DNA of 64,000 nt, taken from Lachnospiraceae bacterium. Lineage in GTDB: Bacteria > Bacillota > Clostridia > Lachnospirales > Lachnospiraceae. Shown here in pieces: positions 34,751 through 43,244 of the stretch (its first letter is position 1; each line of letters begins with the position of its first letter). Made by a program: the position numbers and the translations under genes. The notes under the pieces were generated by a model, which did not search any database, was not told where the DNA came from, and was given only the letters and a program-made list of their open reading frames with translations. The stretch lies in contig JAQXLY010000035.1 of the NCBI GenBank assembly GCA_029012365.1, positions 1-64,000 of the forward strand, read 5' to 3'.

Positions 34751-35631
34751 AAATTCACCTCACAAAAAAATCTTCTAAGCCCGTCCTGCCACGACGGGAG
34801 TTTGGAAAATCCGTTTGTTACAAGAGCATCTGTATTCAGACGGCAGTTTTTGGGACGATGTGCCTTGCCGTGGAAAGCGGAGCTTTCAATAGGAAGAACC
34901 GTAACCGGAAGCTTTGCAAGCCTAAAAATCTCCAAAGCAAGCTCATACCGGCTGCAATAGCCGCTGTTTGCGGCATGATAGATGCCGTAGCGGTCGGATT
35001 CAATCATATCCCCAAGGAGAGGTGTTAAATCCGGGATATAGGTAGGGGAACCGAACTGGTCGGTAACTACGGAGAGAGTATCTCTCGTATTTGCAAGAGA
35101 AAGCATGGTATTTACAAAATTGGTCCCGTTTACCGCGTAGGTCCAGCAAATGCGGACAATAAAATGCTTCGGGGCAAAACGTGATACGGCAAGCTCTCCG
35201 GCATATTTCGAAGCACCGTAAACATTAAGCGGGTTTGGGATATCCGTTGTGGTGAAGGGGCGTTCCCCGCTTCCGTCAAAGACATAATCGGTGCTTGTGT
35301 AAAGTAAAGGGATATCCTTTTGACCGCAATATTTTGCAATGATTTCCGTAGCAGTTTCATTGGTCAGGAAGCAGAGCTTCTTTTCTTCCTCTGCCCGGTC
35401 TACCGCCACATAGGAGGCACAGTGAATTACCGCGTCCGGTGCGGCACCTTCGAGAACAGGCAGGATGCGGTCTGTTTCGGTCAGGTCAAGGACGGTATAG
35501 GAAACACCGGGCAAGGAAGACAGGGTGTCTGTCCTTCTTGCCGTACCGATAACGGTATGTCCACTTTTTGATAAGGTTTGAATTAATTCAGAGCCAAGCT
35601 GTCCGTTGACTCCGGTAACTAAAATGCGCAT
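34732..35631 (-). CDS. rfbD: dTDP-4-dehydrorhamnose reductase
   Basis: A 299-residue NADPH-dependent short-chain reductase that makes dTDP-L-rhamnose. The nucleotide-binding start is ILVTGVNGQLGSELIQTL; the catalytic YxxxK stands in YGASKYAGE; STDYVFDGSG and RICWTYAVNGTNFVNTML are family blocks. Length is standard. Third gene of the operon. Confidence 0.97.
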   Translation of the reverse strand: MRILVTGVNGQLGSELIQTLSKSGHTVIGTARRTDTLSSLPGVSYTVLDLTETDRILPVLEGAAPDAVIHCASYVAVDRAEEEKKLCFLTNETATEIIAKYCGQKDIPLLYTSTDYVFDGSGERPFTTTDIPNPLNVYGASKYAGELAVSRFAPKHFIVRICWTYAVNGTNFVNTMLSLANTRDTLSVVTDQFGSPTYIPDLTPLLGDMIESDRYGIYHAANSGYCSRYELALEIFRLAKLPVTVLPIESSAFHGKAHRPKNCRLNTDALVTNGFSKLPSWQDGLRRFFCEVNLWENLQ

Positions 35632-35667
35632 AGTGCTGTTCCTTTCCGGTGAGAATGGCGGGGGCTG

Positions 35668-36693
35668 TTATGAGAGACGCTTTCCGTACATGGTTTCGAT
35701 GTAGCGGCTGTACTCGCCGGTTAAAATACGCTGCCACCAGTCCGGGTGTTCCACATACCAACGGATGGTTTTCCTGATGCCGTTTTCAAAAGCAACGGTC
35801 GGCATCCAGCCGAGCTCCGCAGAAATTTTTGCCGGGTCAATGGCATACCGGCGGTCATGTCCCGGACGGTCGGTTACAAAGGAAATCAGAGCTTCCGGTT
35901 TGTTAAGTGTCTCTAAAATGGTTTTTACCACATGCAGATTCGTTTTTTCGTTGTGTCCGCCGATATTATAGATTTCGCCGACGGTTCCCTTCTGCAAAAT
36001 CATGTCAATCGCAATGCAGTGGTCCTCTACATAAAGCCAGTCTCTTATATTTTCACCGGTGCCGTACACCGGAAGGGGCTCATCCTTTAAAGCACGTAAA
36101 ATCATAAGCGGAATCAGCTTTTCCGGAAACTGATACGGGCCGTAGTTATTGGAGCAGCGGGAAATCGTCACCGGAAGTCCGAACGTGCGGTGATAGGCAA
36201 GCACCAGAAGGTCTGCCCCCGCCTTTGCCGCGGAATACGGACTTGAGGTATGAAGCGGTGAGGTTTCCGTAAAAAATAAATCAGGACGGTCAAGGGGCAA
36301 ATCGCCGTATACCTCGTCCGTGGATACCTGATGGTATCGCTTGACACCGTAGGTTTTCGCTGCATCCAAAAGTACCTGTGTACCGAGTACATTCGTGCGG
36401 ACAAAAACAGACGGATTCAGTACGGCGCGGTCCACGTGGGATTCTGCCGCAAAGTTGACTACCGTATCAAACCGCTCTTTCTCGAACAAATCCGTTACAA
36501 GAGCGGAGTCCGCGATGTCTCCATGGACAAAACGGTAATTCGGAGATTGTTCTGCTTCTTTTAAAGAATCAGGATTTCCGGCATAAGTCAGTAAATCCAG
36601 ATTTACGATTTCATAGTCCGGGTGTGTTTTTTGCATATAGTAAATAAAGTTGCTTCCGATAAATCCGGCTCCGCCGGTAACCAGTAGTTTCAT
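35668..36693 (-). CDS. rfbB: dTDP-glucose 4,6-dehydratase
   Basis: A 341-residue extended short-chain dehydrogenase, second step of the pathway. It starts KLLVTGGAGFIGSNFIYYM and has FAAESHVDRAV, the STDEVYGDLP block with catalytic Thr, Asp and Glu, the YSAAKAGADLLV YxxxK motif and SRCSNNYGPYQFPEKLIPL. Length is standard. The gene lies 22 bases after rfbA. Confidence 0.98.
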   Translation of the reverse strand: MKLLVTGGAGFIGSNFIYYMQKTHPDYEIVNLDLLTYAGNPDSLKEAEQSPNYRFVHGDIADSALVTDLFEKERFDTVVNFAAESHVDRAVLNPSVFVRTNVLGTQVLLDAAKTYGVKRYHQVSTDEVYGDLPLDRPDLFFTETSPLHTSSPYSAAKAGADLLVLAYHRTFGLPVTISRCSNNYGPYQFPEKLIPLMILRALKDEPLPVYGTGENIRDWLYVEDHCIAIDMILQKGTVGEIYNIGGHNEKTNLHVVKTILETLNKPEALISFVTDRPGHDRRYAIDPAKISAELGWMPTVAFENGIRKTIRWYVEHPDWWQRILTGEYSRYIETMYGKRLS

Positions 36694-36715
36694 AATAGGT
36701 ACACTCCGTTTCTTA

Positions 36716-37594
36716 TCAGGTTTTTCCTTCCGCCACCCGTTTTAAGTGGATGCCGTAGGGAGAGTTGCTGTAGCGGACAGCGGAGGCTGCCAGCGATTCT
36801 GCGGAAATCCAGCCTTGCAGATAGGCGATTTCCTCAGGGGCGGAAATGACGATTCCCTGTCTGGTCTGCACGGTTCTTATAAAGTCGGATACATTTGCGA
36901 GACTGTCTGTTGTACCCGCATCCATCCAGGTAAAGCCACGGTCTAACAGTGTAACCTCCAGCTTTCTCTGTTGTAAGTATAAATTGTTTAAGTCGGTAAT
37001 TTCCAGCTCGCCGCGTGCGGACGGTGTTAGTGTTTTTGCAAGAGAGCAAACCCGGTTGTCGTAAAAATAAAGCCCGGTGACACAGTAGTTGGATTTCGGC
37101 TCCTTTGGTTTTTCCTCAATGGAAAGTACCTGTTTTGCCGAATCAAATTCTAAGATGCCGAACCGTTCCGGGTCATTGACATAGTAACCGAAAATGGTGG
37201 AGATACCCTGCTCCGCCCGGTCCTTTGCTTCGGACAGGAGCCTTTCGAAACCGCTTCCGTGGAAAATATTATCCCCAAGAATCATGGCACAGGCATCGTT
37301 TCCGATAAAGGATTCACCAAGAATGAAAGCCTGTGCAAGTCCGTCGGGAGACGGCTGCATGAGGTAAGAGAGCCTGATGCCAAAGGAAGAACCGTCACCG
37401 AGTAAGGCTTCAAACCGCGGCAAATCCTCCGGTGTGGAAATAATCAGGATATCCCGGATTCCCGCCTGCATCAGCGTGGAAAGGGGGTAGTAAATCATCG
37501 GTTTATCGTAAACAGGCAAAAGCTGTTTGGAGGTCACTAACGTGAGAGGGTAAAGTCTGCTGCCGGACCCGCCGGCAAGGATAATTCCTTTCAT
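36716..37594 (-). CDS. rfbA: Glucose-1-phosphate thymidylyltransferase
   Basis: A 292-residue nucleotidyltransferase, first step of dTDP-rhamnose synthesis. The signature [18 protein letters not shown] carries the nucleotide loop; [32 protein letters not shown] and [17 protein letters not shown] are further family motifs. The start is the ATG at 37594 behind AAGGAG; a TTG two codons upstream is less likely. It heads the four-gene operon, which would supply rhamnose for cell-wall polysaccharide. Confidence 0.97.
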   Translation of the reverse strand: MKGIILAGGSGSRLYPLTLVTSKQLLPVYDKPMIYYPLSTLMQAGIRDILIISTPEDLPRFEALLGDGSSFGIRLSYLMQPSPDGLAQAFILGESFIGNDACAMILGDNIFHGSGFERLLSEAKDRAEQGISTIFGYYVNDPERFGILEFDSAKQVLSIEEKPKEPKSNYCVTGLYFYDNRVCSLAKTLTPSARGELEITDLNNLYLQQRKLEVTLLDRGFTWMDAGTTDSLANVSDFIRTVQTRQGIVISAPEEIAYLQGWISAESLAASAVRYSNSPYGIHLKRVAEGKT

Positions 37595-37616
37595 GGGCAA
37601 AACTCCTTTCAGGATA

Positions 37617-37622
37617 AGTATA
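37617..37622 (-). promoter_or_regulatory. Candidate -10 box of the rfb operon
   Basis: TATACT on the minus strand lies about 25 bases before the RfbA start, without a clear -35. The rest of the 37601-37796 stretch is AT-rich with no gene; a TTGTCA farther upstream has poor spacing. Confidence 0.3.
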
Positions 37623-37796
37623 CCGCAAAATTGCAGGAAAAGATAGGGGGAAAGAAAAAGTATTTGACAATAGAGAAAATGAGCCGGGAAACGAGGTGAT
37701 TGACTAACAGTCTGTCGAGCGATTTTACAAAGAGAACGGATTGAATTCCGAAGAGGCTATTATGAAGTATATATCGAATTGCACAAGAAATTTTAT

Positions 37797-37825
37797 TTGA
37801 CAAATCCCCCGACTCATGCTATAAT
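37797..37825 (+). promoter_or_regulatory. Consensus promoter of the Met T-box / metQNI operon
   Basis: TTGACA at 37797-37802, 17 bases and TATAAT at 37820-37825. The T-box leader starts a few bases downstream. Confidence 0.9.
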
Positions 37826-37831
37826 CTCCAC

Positions 37832-38117
37832 AAATAGTAAAAGGCAGTGAAGGAAAGAGTAGGTAACGAAAGGCTTTACAGAGAATTCTGCACATGCTGA
37901 GAGCAGAAGAGTGGATACTTACCGAACATGGTTCCGGAGCTTCGCACCGAGGAGTGTTGTCTCTTAGGCTGCGACGGGTACGCCCGTTATCGTGTGCGAC
38001 TGTAAACCGAAAGGGAGCAGTCAGTGAGGTGTATTTCGTGAGGAATGCATGAATTAAAGTGGTACCACGGAGCGTTATGTCCCGTCTTTAAGTTAGCTTA
38101 AAGGCGGGATTTTTTAT
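37832..38117 (+). ncRNA. T-box riboswitch, methionine type
   Basis: A full T-box leader. Stem I begins around 37845 with AGTAG-type loop sequence at 37858-37862, and ATG at 37928-37930, after CCGAAC, is the likely specifier codon for methionine. The T-box core AAAGTGGTACCACGG lies at 38056-38070; its TGGT pairs with the ACCA end of uncharged tRNA-Met. The terminator is formed by CCCGTCTTTAAG (38081-38092) and CTTAAAGGCGGG (38097-38108) followed by six T. Uncharged tRNA-Met should allow read-through to the methionine transport genes. The specifier fits the genes downstream, which strengthens the call. Confidence 0.93.
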
Positions 38118-38126
38118 TCGTAAGAT

Positions 38127-38413
38127 TTAAGTGTCAAATGTACCTTTAAAATCTAAGAACTTCCTTTGCAGGGAATGTTTCTTGGATTTAACGGAGGATG
38201 TTAGACTTTCTTATTACTCCGTTTATCTGTCAGCGATGTCCGAACAGGACGTTCGGGCAAGACGACACGCGCCACGGATGGCGCGTTGGAGTCGGTCGCG
38301 TATCCTCAAAGTATTATTAGCCGGAGTAATTAGAAGGTCTACATCCGGAGGCAATGACAAGGAACATTCCCTGCAAAGGAAGTTCTGCCTTTTACCCGAC
38401 ACTTGACACTTAA
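38127..38413. mobile_element. MITE-like palindromic element between T-box and metQ
   Basis: A 287-bp imperfect palindrome. The outermost arms are TTAAGTGTCAA (38127-38137) and TTGACACTTAA (38403-38413), perfect over 11 bases. Arms of 28 bases at 38156-38183 and 38359-38386 match with one difference, and inner arms at 38196-38221 and 38322-38346 match with a few changes. The centre contains smaller hairpins (CCGAAC/GTTCGG and CGCGCC/GGCGCG). TTAA at both ends could be a target duplication. It has no transposase; the open frames across it are chance. It lies wholly in the metQ leader, after the T-box terminator. Confidence 0.8.
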
Positions 38414-38446
38414 TCCAACAATCAATCAGAAAAGGAGACAAAAACT

Positions 38447-39295
38447 ATGAAGAAATGGAAAGCACTTTTAGTAACAGCAGTATTGGCAGTCGCAACCTTA
38501 GCAGGCTGCGGAAAAGACAAGGGAATCACGATTGCGGTTCCGAACGACACCACAAATGAGGCACGTGCCCTGCTTCTTTTGGAGGAGCTTGGGTATATTA
38601 CCTTAAAGGACGGAGCGGGAATTACCGCGACGGTCAGAGACATTGCGGAAAATCCTTACAAGCTTTCCTTTGATGAGGTAGAGGCGGCACAGCTTCCGAA
38701 TGTACTTAAGGATGTGGATTACGCAGTTATCAATTCCAACTATGCGATTTCCGCGGACATCAATCCGGTAAAGGATTCTCTCGGTATTGAGGGTGCCTTC
38801 TCCGCATACAGCAATATTCTTGCGGTAAAGGAAGGCACGGAGAGCACAGACAAGATTAAGGCACTTGTGGCAGCCTTAGAGAGCAGTGCGGTAGCAGAGT
38901 ATATCGGAAAGACCTATGCCGGTGCGGTGGTAAGCGTTGTAGCGGAGCCGGGAGACGGTTTTGATGCTTCCGTGGACTATGCGGCACTTGCCGGAACGAA
39001 GATTTCCGTTGCAGCTTCCCCGACACCGCATGCGGAAATTTTAAAGATTGCGAAGGATATTCTGGTCCAAAAGGATATTACCCTTGATATTATTGAATAT
39101 ACCGACTATGTTCAGCCGAATAATGTAGTAGAGAGCGGTGAGGTAGATGCAAACTACTTCCAGCATAAGCCGTATCTGGATGATTTCAATGCACAGAACG
39201 GTACGCACATTGTATCCGCGGCAGCAATTCATGTTGAGCCGATGGGCATTTACGGCGGAAAGCAGACCTCACTTGAAGCAATCAAGGAGCAGTAG
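38447..39295 (+). CDS. metQ: Methionine-binding lipoprotein MetQ, circularly permuted
   Basis: A 282-residue surface lipoprotein that hands methionine to the MetNI transporter. Signal peptide ends in lipobox LAGC (C21). The order of the mature protein is odd. Residues 27-165 (ITIAVPNDTTNEARALLLLE, DIAENPYKL, VEAAQLPNVLKDVDYAVIN) correspond to the C-terminal half of ordinary MetQ, and residues 184-282 (KISVAASPTPHAEIL, YTDYVQPN, VDANYFQHKPYLDDF, HVEPMGIYG) to the N-terminal half. A linker of about 18 residues joins the old ends, and the protein stops at SLEAIKEQ, exactly where ordinary MetQ continues into IAVPND. The frame is intact and the RBS is AAAAGGAG. Probably functional, given the intact operon. 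Confidence 0.9.
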   Translation: MKKWKALLVTAVLAVATLAGCGKDKGITIAVPNDTTNEARALLLLEELGYITLKDGAGITATVRDIAENPYKLSFDEVEAAQLPNVLKDVDYAVINSNYAISADINPVKDSLGIEGAFSAYSNILAVKEGTESTDKIKALVAALESSAVAEYIGKTYAGAVVSVVAEPGDGFDASVDYAALAGTKISVAASPTPHAEILKIAKDILVQKDITLDIIEYTDYVQPNNVVESGEVDANYFQHKPYLDDFNAQNGTHIVSAAAIHVEPMGIYGGKQTSLEAIKEQ

Positions 39296-39363
39296 GGCCG
39301 CGGGAGAGGAAAAAGAAAGGAAACCGGGGATACCGGATTGGGTAACTCCGTAGGCGGTGAACT

Positions 39364-40374
39364 ATGATAGAATTGAAAAATATGTCAAAAACCTTCCGCA
39401 CCGCAGGAGGAACGGTGGAAGCCTTAAAAAATATTTCTCTGACGGTAAACGACGGAGATATTTACGGTATCATCGGTATGAGCGGTGCAGGAAAAAGTAC
39501 ACTGGTACGTTGTATCAATATGCTGGAGCGCCCGACTGAGGGAAAGGTTCTGATGGACGGTCAGGATATGGGGGCTCTTTCACAAAAGGAGCTGCGGAGG
39601 GTACGCCGGGAAGTGACTATGATTTTTCAGGGCTTTAACCTCCTGATGCAGAAGAGCTGCCTTAGAAATATTTGTTTCCCGCTGGAGCTTGCCGGAGTAA
39701 AGAAGGCAGATGCGATTAAGCGTGCAAAGGAGCTTCTGGAAATTGTAGGGCTTCCGGATAAAGCGAAGAGCTATCCGGCACAGTTATCCGGTGGGCAGCA
39801 GCAGCGAATCGCCATTGCGAGAGCCCTTGCAACCGAACCGAAGGTGCTGCTTTGTGATGAGGCAACCAGTGCACTCGACCCGAAAACAACCCACGATATA
39901 TTGGAGCTGCTTAGGGATATCAACAAGCGGCTCGGTATTACGATTATTATTATTACCCATCAGATGAGCGTCGTAGAGGAAATTTGTAACCGTGTGGCGA
40001 TTCTGGATGGCGGCATGGTAGTGGAGGAAGGTGAGGTTTCCGCAGTATTTGCGGACCCGCACTCCGATGCGGCAAAGCGTCTCGTGGCTCCGGACGGCGA
40101 GGAGGAAGTGGTACCGGTAAATCCCGGAGAGCGCGTGTTCCGTATCGTATTTAACGGAGCACTGGCAGCGGGAGCTCCGCTCATTACCCAGATGGCAATC
40201 GACGAAAAAATTGCCGCCAATATTTTATATGCCTCCACAAAATGCCTCGGAGATAAGGTATACGGCAATATGCTTTTAGGCCTTCCGGAGGAGGAGGAAA
40301 CGGTACAGCGTGCCGTAACGTATTTAAATGAGGTTGGCAATGTGATTATTACGGAGGTGAAGGGCGATGCTTAG
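39364..40374 (+). CDS. metN: Methionine ABC transporter ATP-binding protein MetN
   Basis: A 336-residue ABC ATPase. Walker A is GMSGAGKST, the signature LSGGQQQRIAIARAL, Walker B VLLCDEATSALD, and the switch His stands in IIITHQM. The C-terminal 80 residues (VFRIVFNGALAAGAPLITQ onward) are the NIL domain, which binds methionine and shuts the transporter when the cell is replete. It lies 68 bases after metQ and overlaps the permease by 8 bases. Confidence 0.96.
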   Translation: MIELKNMSKTFRTAGGTVEALKNISLTVNDGDIYGIIGMSGAGKSTLVRCINMLERPTEGKVLMDGQDMGALSQKELRRVRREVTMIFQGFNLLMQKSCLRNICFPLELAGVKKADAIKRAKELLEIVGLPDKAKSYPAQLSGGQQQRIAIARALATEPKVLLCDEATSALDPKTTHDILELLRDINKRLGITIIIITHQMSVVEEICNRVAILDGGMVVEEGEVSAVFADPHSDAAKRLVAPDGEEEVVPVNPGERVFRIVFNGALAAGAPLITQMAIDEKIAANILYASTKCLGDKVYGNMLLGLPEEEETVQRAVTYLNEVGNVIITEVKGDA

Positions 40375-41071
40375 TAAGATTTTTTCATCGGAAGCAATTA
40401 CGGAAGCGCTTACGATTTTAAAAGAAGAAATACCGTTTGCTTTATGGGAAACGACTTATGTTACGGTGCTTGCTACCGCATTTGCCATTGTGCTCGGACT
40501 TCCCCTTGGGATCCTTCTGGTAGCCGGAGAAAAGAACGGTGTATTGCCGCTTCCGAAGGGAGTAATGCATGTTTTAAATGTAGTAATCAATCTGCTCCGT
40601 TCCATTCCGTTTCTGATTTTGATGATTCTGGTATTTCCTCTGACGAGACTCATTGTCGGTACATCGGTAGGAACCACGGCATCCATTGTGCCTCTTGTGA
40701 TTGCCGCCTTTCCGTTTGTGGCAAGACTGGTGGAAAGCAGTCTTCGGGAAATCAATCCGAATATTATCGAGATGGCACAGAGCATGGGAGCGTCTCCGAT
40801 GCAGATTATTGTAAAGGTAATGATACCGGAAAGCATCCCGTCACTGATTTCAAACTTCACGATTGCCATTACTACCGTGCTTGGGTATACCGCAATGAGC
40901 GGTATTATCGGTGGCGGCGGTCTCGGAAAGATTGCGATTAACTACGGCTATTACCGTTATAAATATCTGGTGATGCTGATTGCGGTCATTATACTGATTA
41001 TACTGGTGCAGGTGTTCCAGAGCATCGGAACAAGGCTGGCGGTGAAGTTAGACCGCAGGGTAAAGCATTAA
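40367..41071 (+). CDS. metI: Methionine ABC transporter permease MetI
   Basis: A 234-residue permease with five or so membrane segments. The family pattern ETTYVTVLATAFAIVLGLPLGILL starts it, followed by LRSIPFLILMI and the coupling EAA-like loop ESSLREINPNIIEMAQSMGA. AMSGIIGGGGLGKIAINYGYYR is typical of MetI. Length is standard (about 220). It forms the transporter with MetN and MetQ. Confidence 0.96.
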   Translation: MLSKIFSSEAITEALTILKEEIPFALWETTYVTVLATAFAIVLGLPLGILLVAGEKNGVLPLPKGVMHVLNVVINLLRSIPFLILMILVFPLTRLIVGTSVGTTASIVPLVIAAFPFVARLVESSLREINPNIIEMAQSMGASPMQIIVKVMIPESIPSLISNFTIAITTVLGYTAMSGIIGGGGLGKIAINYGYYRYKYLVMLIAVIILIILVQVFQSIGTRLAVKLDRRVKH

Positions 41072-41137
41072 GATAGAGCTTACAAAAACAACAGGAAAAT
41101 AATGATTTGAATCAAATATAGGAAAGAAGGGAAAATC

Positions 41138-43153
41138 ATGAGTAAAAAACCGTATTATATTACAACTGCCATTGCGTACACCTCCGGTAAACCGCACATC
41201 GGAAATACCTATGAGGCAATTCTGGCGGACAGCATTGCCCGTTATAAGAGATTTCAGGGGTATGATGTGTTTTTACAGACCGGTACGGATGAGCACGGTC
41301 AGAAAATAGAGGAGAAGGCGGCTGCTGCCGGGATTACGCCGAAGGAATTTGTAGATAACGTTTCTGCGGAAATCAGACGTATCTGGGATTTGGTCGGAAC
41401 ATCGTATGATAAGTTTATCCGTACCACTGATGCGGACCATGAGAAGCAGGTTCAGAAGATATTTAAGAAGATGGTAGATAAGGGGGACATTTACAAGGGA
41501 GCATACGAGGGAATGTACTGTACCCCGTGTGAATCCTTCTGGACCGATTCCCAGCTGGTGGACGGCAAGTGTCCGGATTGCGGGCGTGCGGTACAGCCGG
41601 CGAAGGAGGAGGCATATTTCTTCCGTATGAGCAAGTATGCGGACCGTCTGATTGAGCATATCAACACTCATCCGGAGTTTATCCAGCCGGTAAGCCGTAA
41701 GAATGAGATGATGAATAATTTCCTGCTTCCGGGCTTACAGGACCTGTGTGTGTCCCGTACCTCCTTCAAGTGGGGAATTCCGGTGACGGAGGATCCGAAG
41801 CATGTGGTATATGTATGGCTCGATGCGCTGACAAACTACATCACCGGTATCGGCTATGATGCGGACGGGGAGTCTACGGAGCAGTTTAAGAGGTTCTGGC
41901 CGGCGGATTTGCACTTAATCGGTAAGGATATTATCCGCTTCCATACGATTTACTGGCCGATTTTCCTGATGTCTCTTGACCTTCCGCTTCCGAAGCAGAT
42001 TTTCGGTCATCCGTGGCTGCTGCAGGGCGGTGACAAGATGAGTAAGTCAAAGGGAAATGTTATTTATGCGGATGATATGGCAGATTTATTCGGCGTTGAT
42101 GCGGTGCGTTACTTCGTGCTGCACGAAATGCCGTTTGAAAATGACGGAACGATTACCTGGGAGCTGCTTGTAGAGCGTCTGAATGCAGACCTTGCCAACA
42201 CCCTCGGTAATCTGGTAAACCGCACGATTTCCATGAGCAATAAATACTTTGGCGGAGTGGTTCGTAACGGCGGTGCGGCAGAACCGGTAGATGAGGAATT
42301 AAAGGCACTGGCGCTGGAGACGCCGGGCATTGTAGACGAGAAGATGGAGAAGCTTCGTGTGGCTGATGCAATTACCGCGGTATTTAATCTGTTTAAGCGC
42401 TGTAATAAGTATATTGACGAAACCGCTCCGTGGGCACTTGCAAAGGATGAGGCAAATAAAGACCGTCTGGCAACCGTGCTTTACAATCTGGTAGAAAGTA
42501 TCTGCATCGGTGCTACGCTGTTAAAATCTTTCCTGCCGGATACCGCAGAAAAGATTTTTGCACAGTTAAATGCAAAGGAACGCAGTCAGGAGGAGTTAAA
42601 AACCTACGGCTTGTATGTTTCCGGCACAAAGGTCACCGAGACACCGGAAATTCTGTTTGCCCGTCTGGACTTAAAGGAAGTTATGGAAAAGGTTGCCGTG
42701 ATTCAGGAGAAGCAGCGTGCGGAAGCCGCAGCCGAGGCAGCGGCCGAGGCAGCAAGACTGGGTCTTCCGGCACCCGGCGCAGAGGAAGCAAAGACCGGGG
42801 AAGCCGTGATTGATATCGAGGCAAAACCGGAAATCACTTATGATGATTTTGCAAAGCTGCAATTTCAGGTAGGTGAAATCATTGCCTGCGAGGAGGTAAA
42901 GAAGTCGAAGAAGCTCCTTTGCTCCCAGGTAAAAATCGGCAGTCAGGTAAAGCAGATTGTGTCCGGTATTAAGCAGCACTATTCCGCTGAGGAAATGGTG
43001 GGTAAGAAGGTCATGGTTCTTGTAAACTTAAAGCCTGCAACACTTGCGGGTATTGTTTCCGAGGGTATGCTCCTGTGTGCTGAGGATGAAAACGGTGAGC
43101 TTGCCCTGATGACGCCGGAGAAAGCTATGCCGGCAGGAGCAGAGATTGCGTAA
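41138..43153 (+). CDS. metG: Methionyl-tRNA synthetase
   Basis: A 671-residue class I synthetase. The HIGH motif appears as PHIGN in YTSGKPHIGNTYEA, KMSKS in GGDKMSKSKGN, and zinc cysteines stand in CTPCESFW and CPDCGR. The anticodon-binding helical domain follows. An Ala-Glu-rich linker (about residues 530-555) leads to a C-terminal EMAP/tRNA-binding domain with LQFQVGEIIACEEVKKSKKL. No T-box of its own and no terminator separates it from metI (66 bases), so it may be read from the Met T-box operon. A 13-base palindrome (ATTTGA-A-TCAAAT, 41105-41117) lies in the gap. Confidence 0.97.
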   Translation: MSKKPYYITTAIAYTSGKPHIGNTYEAILADSIARYKRFQGYDVFLQTGTDEHGQKIEEKAAAAGITPKEFVDNVSAEIRRIWDLVGTSYDKFIRTTDADHEKQVQKIFKKMVDKGDIYKGAYEGMYCTPCESFWTDSQLVDGKCPDCGRAVQPAKEEAYFFRMSKYADRLIEHINTHPEFIQPVSRKNEMMNNFLLPGLQDLCVSRTSFKWGIPVTEDPKHVVYVWLDALTNYITGIGYDADGESTEQFKRFWPADLHLIGKDIIRFHTIYWPIFLMSLDLPLPKQIFGHPWLLQGGDKMSKSKGNVIYADDMADLFGVDAVRYFVLHEMPFENDGTITWELLVERLNADLANTLGNLVNRTISMSNKYFGGVVRNGGAAEPVDEELKALALETPGIVDEKMEKLRVADAITAVFNLFKRCNKYIDETAPWALAKDEANKDRLATVLYNLVESICIGATLLKSFLPDTAEKIFAQLNAKERSQEELKTYGLYVSGTKVTETPEILFARLDLKEVMEKVAVIQEKQRAEAAAEAAAEAARLGLPAPGAEEAKTGEAVIDIEAKPEITYDDFAKLQFQVGEIIACEEVKKSKKLLCSQVKIGSQVKQIVSGIKQHYSAEEMVGKKVMVLVNLKPATLAGIVSEGMLLCAEDENGELALMTPEKAMPAGAEIA

Positions 43154-43171
43154 ATAGGTAGTGTTCGTTTC

Positions 43172-43206
43172 GGGGTGTCGCATAAATGGAATTTATGCGA
43201 CACCCC
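43172..43206. terminator. Strong hairpin after metG
   Basis: GGGGTGTCGCATAAAT (43172-43187) and its exact complement (43191-43206) form a 16-bp stem with a three-base loop. There is no T run, so it may act as a barrier or processing site rather than an intrinsic terminator. Confidence 0.6.
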
Positions 43207-43244
43207 TTGCTAAAAGGGTCTTAATCATCAGAAAGGGGAACAGC

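Noticed and set aside
31544-37594. The minus-strand block as a complete capsule locus
   Set aside because: It has dTDP-rhamnose synthesis and a CapA-like protein but no glycosyltransferase, flippase or polymerase genes, so only precursor supply is supported.
38131-38406. A 91-codon frame over the palindromic element before metQ
   Set aside because: It lies inside the inverted repeats, has no likeness to a transposase and is a by-product of the palindrome.
43172-43206. The 16-bp hairpin after metG as a riboswitch
   Set aside because: It is one plain stem with a three-base loop and no conserved core; a barrier or processing hairpin is simpler.
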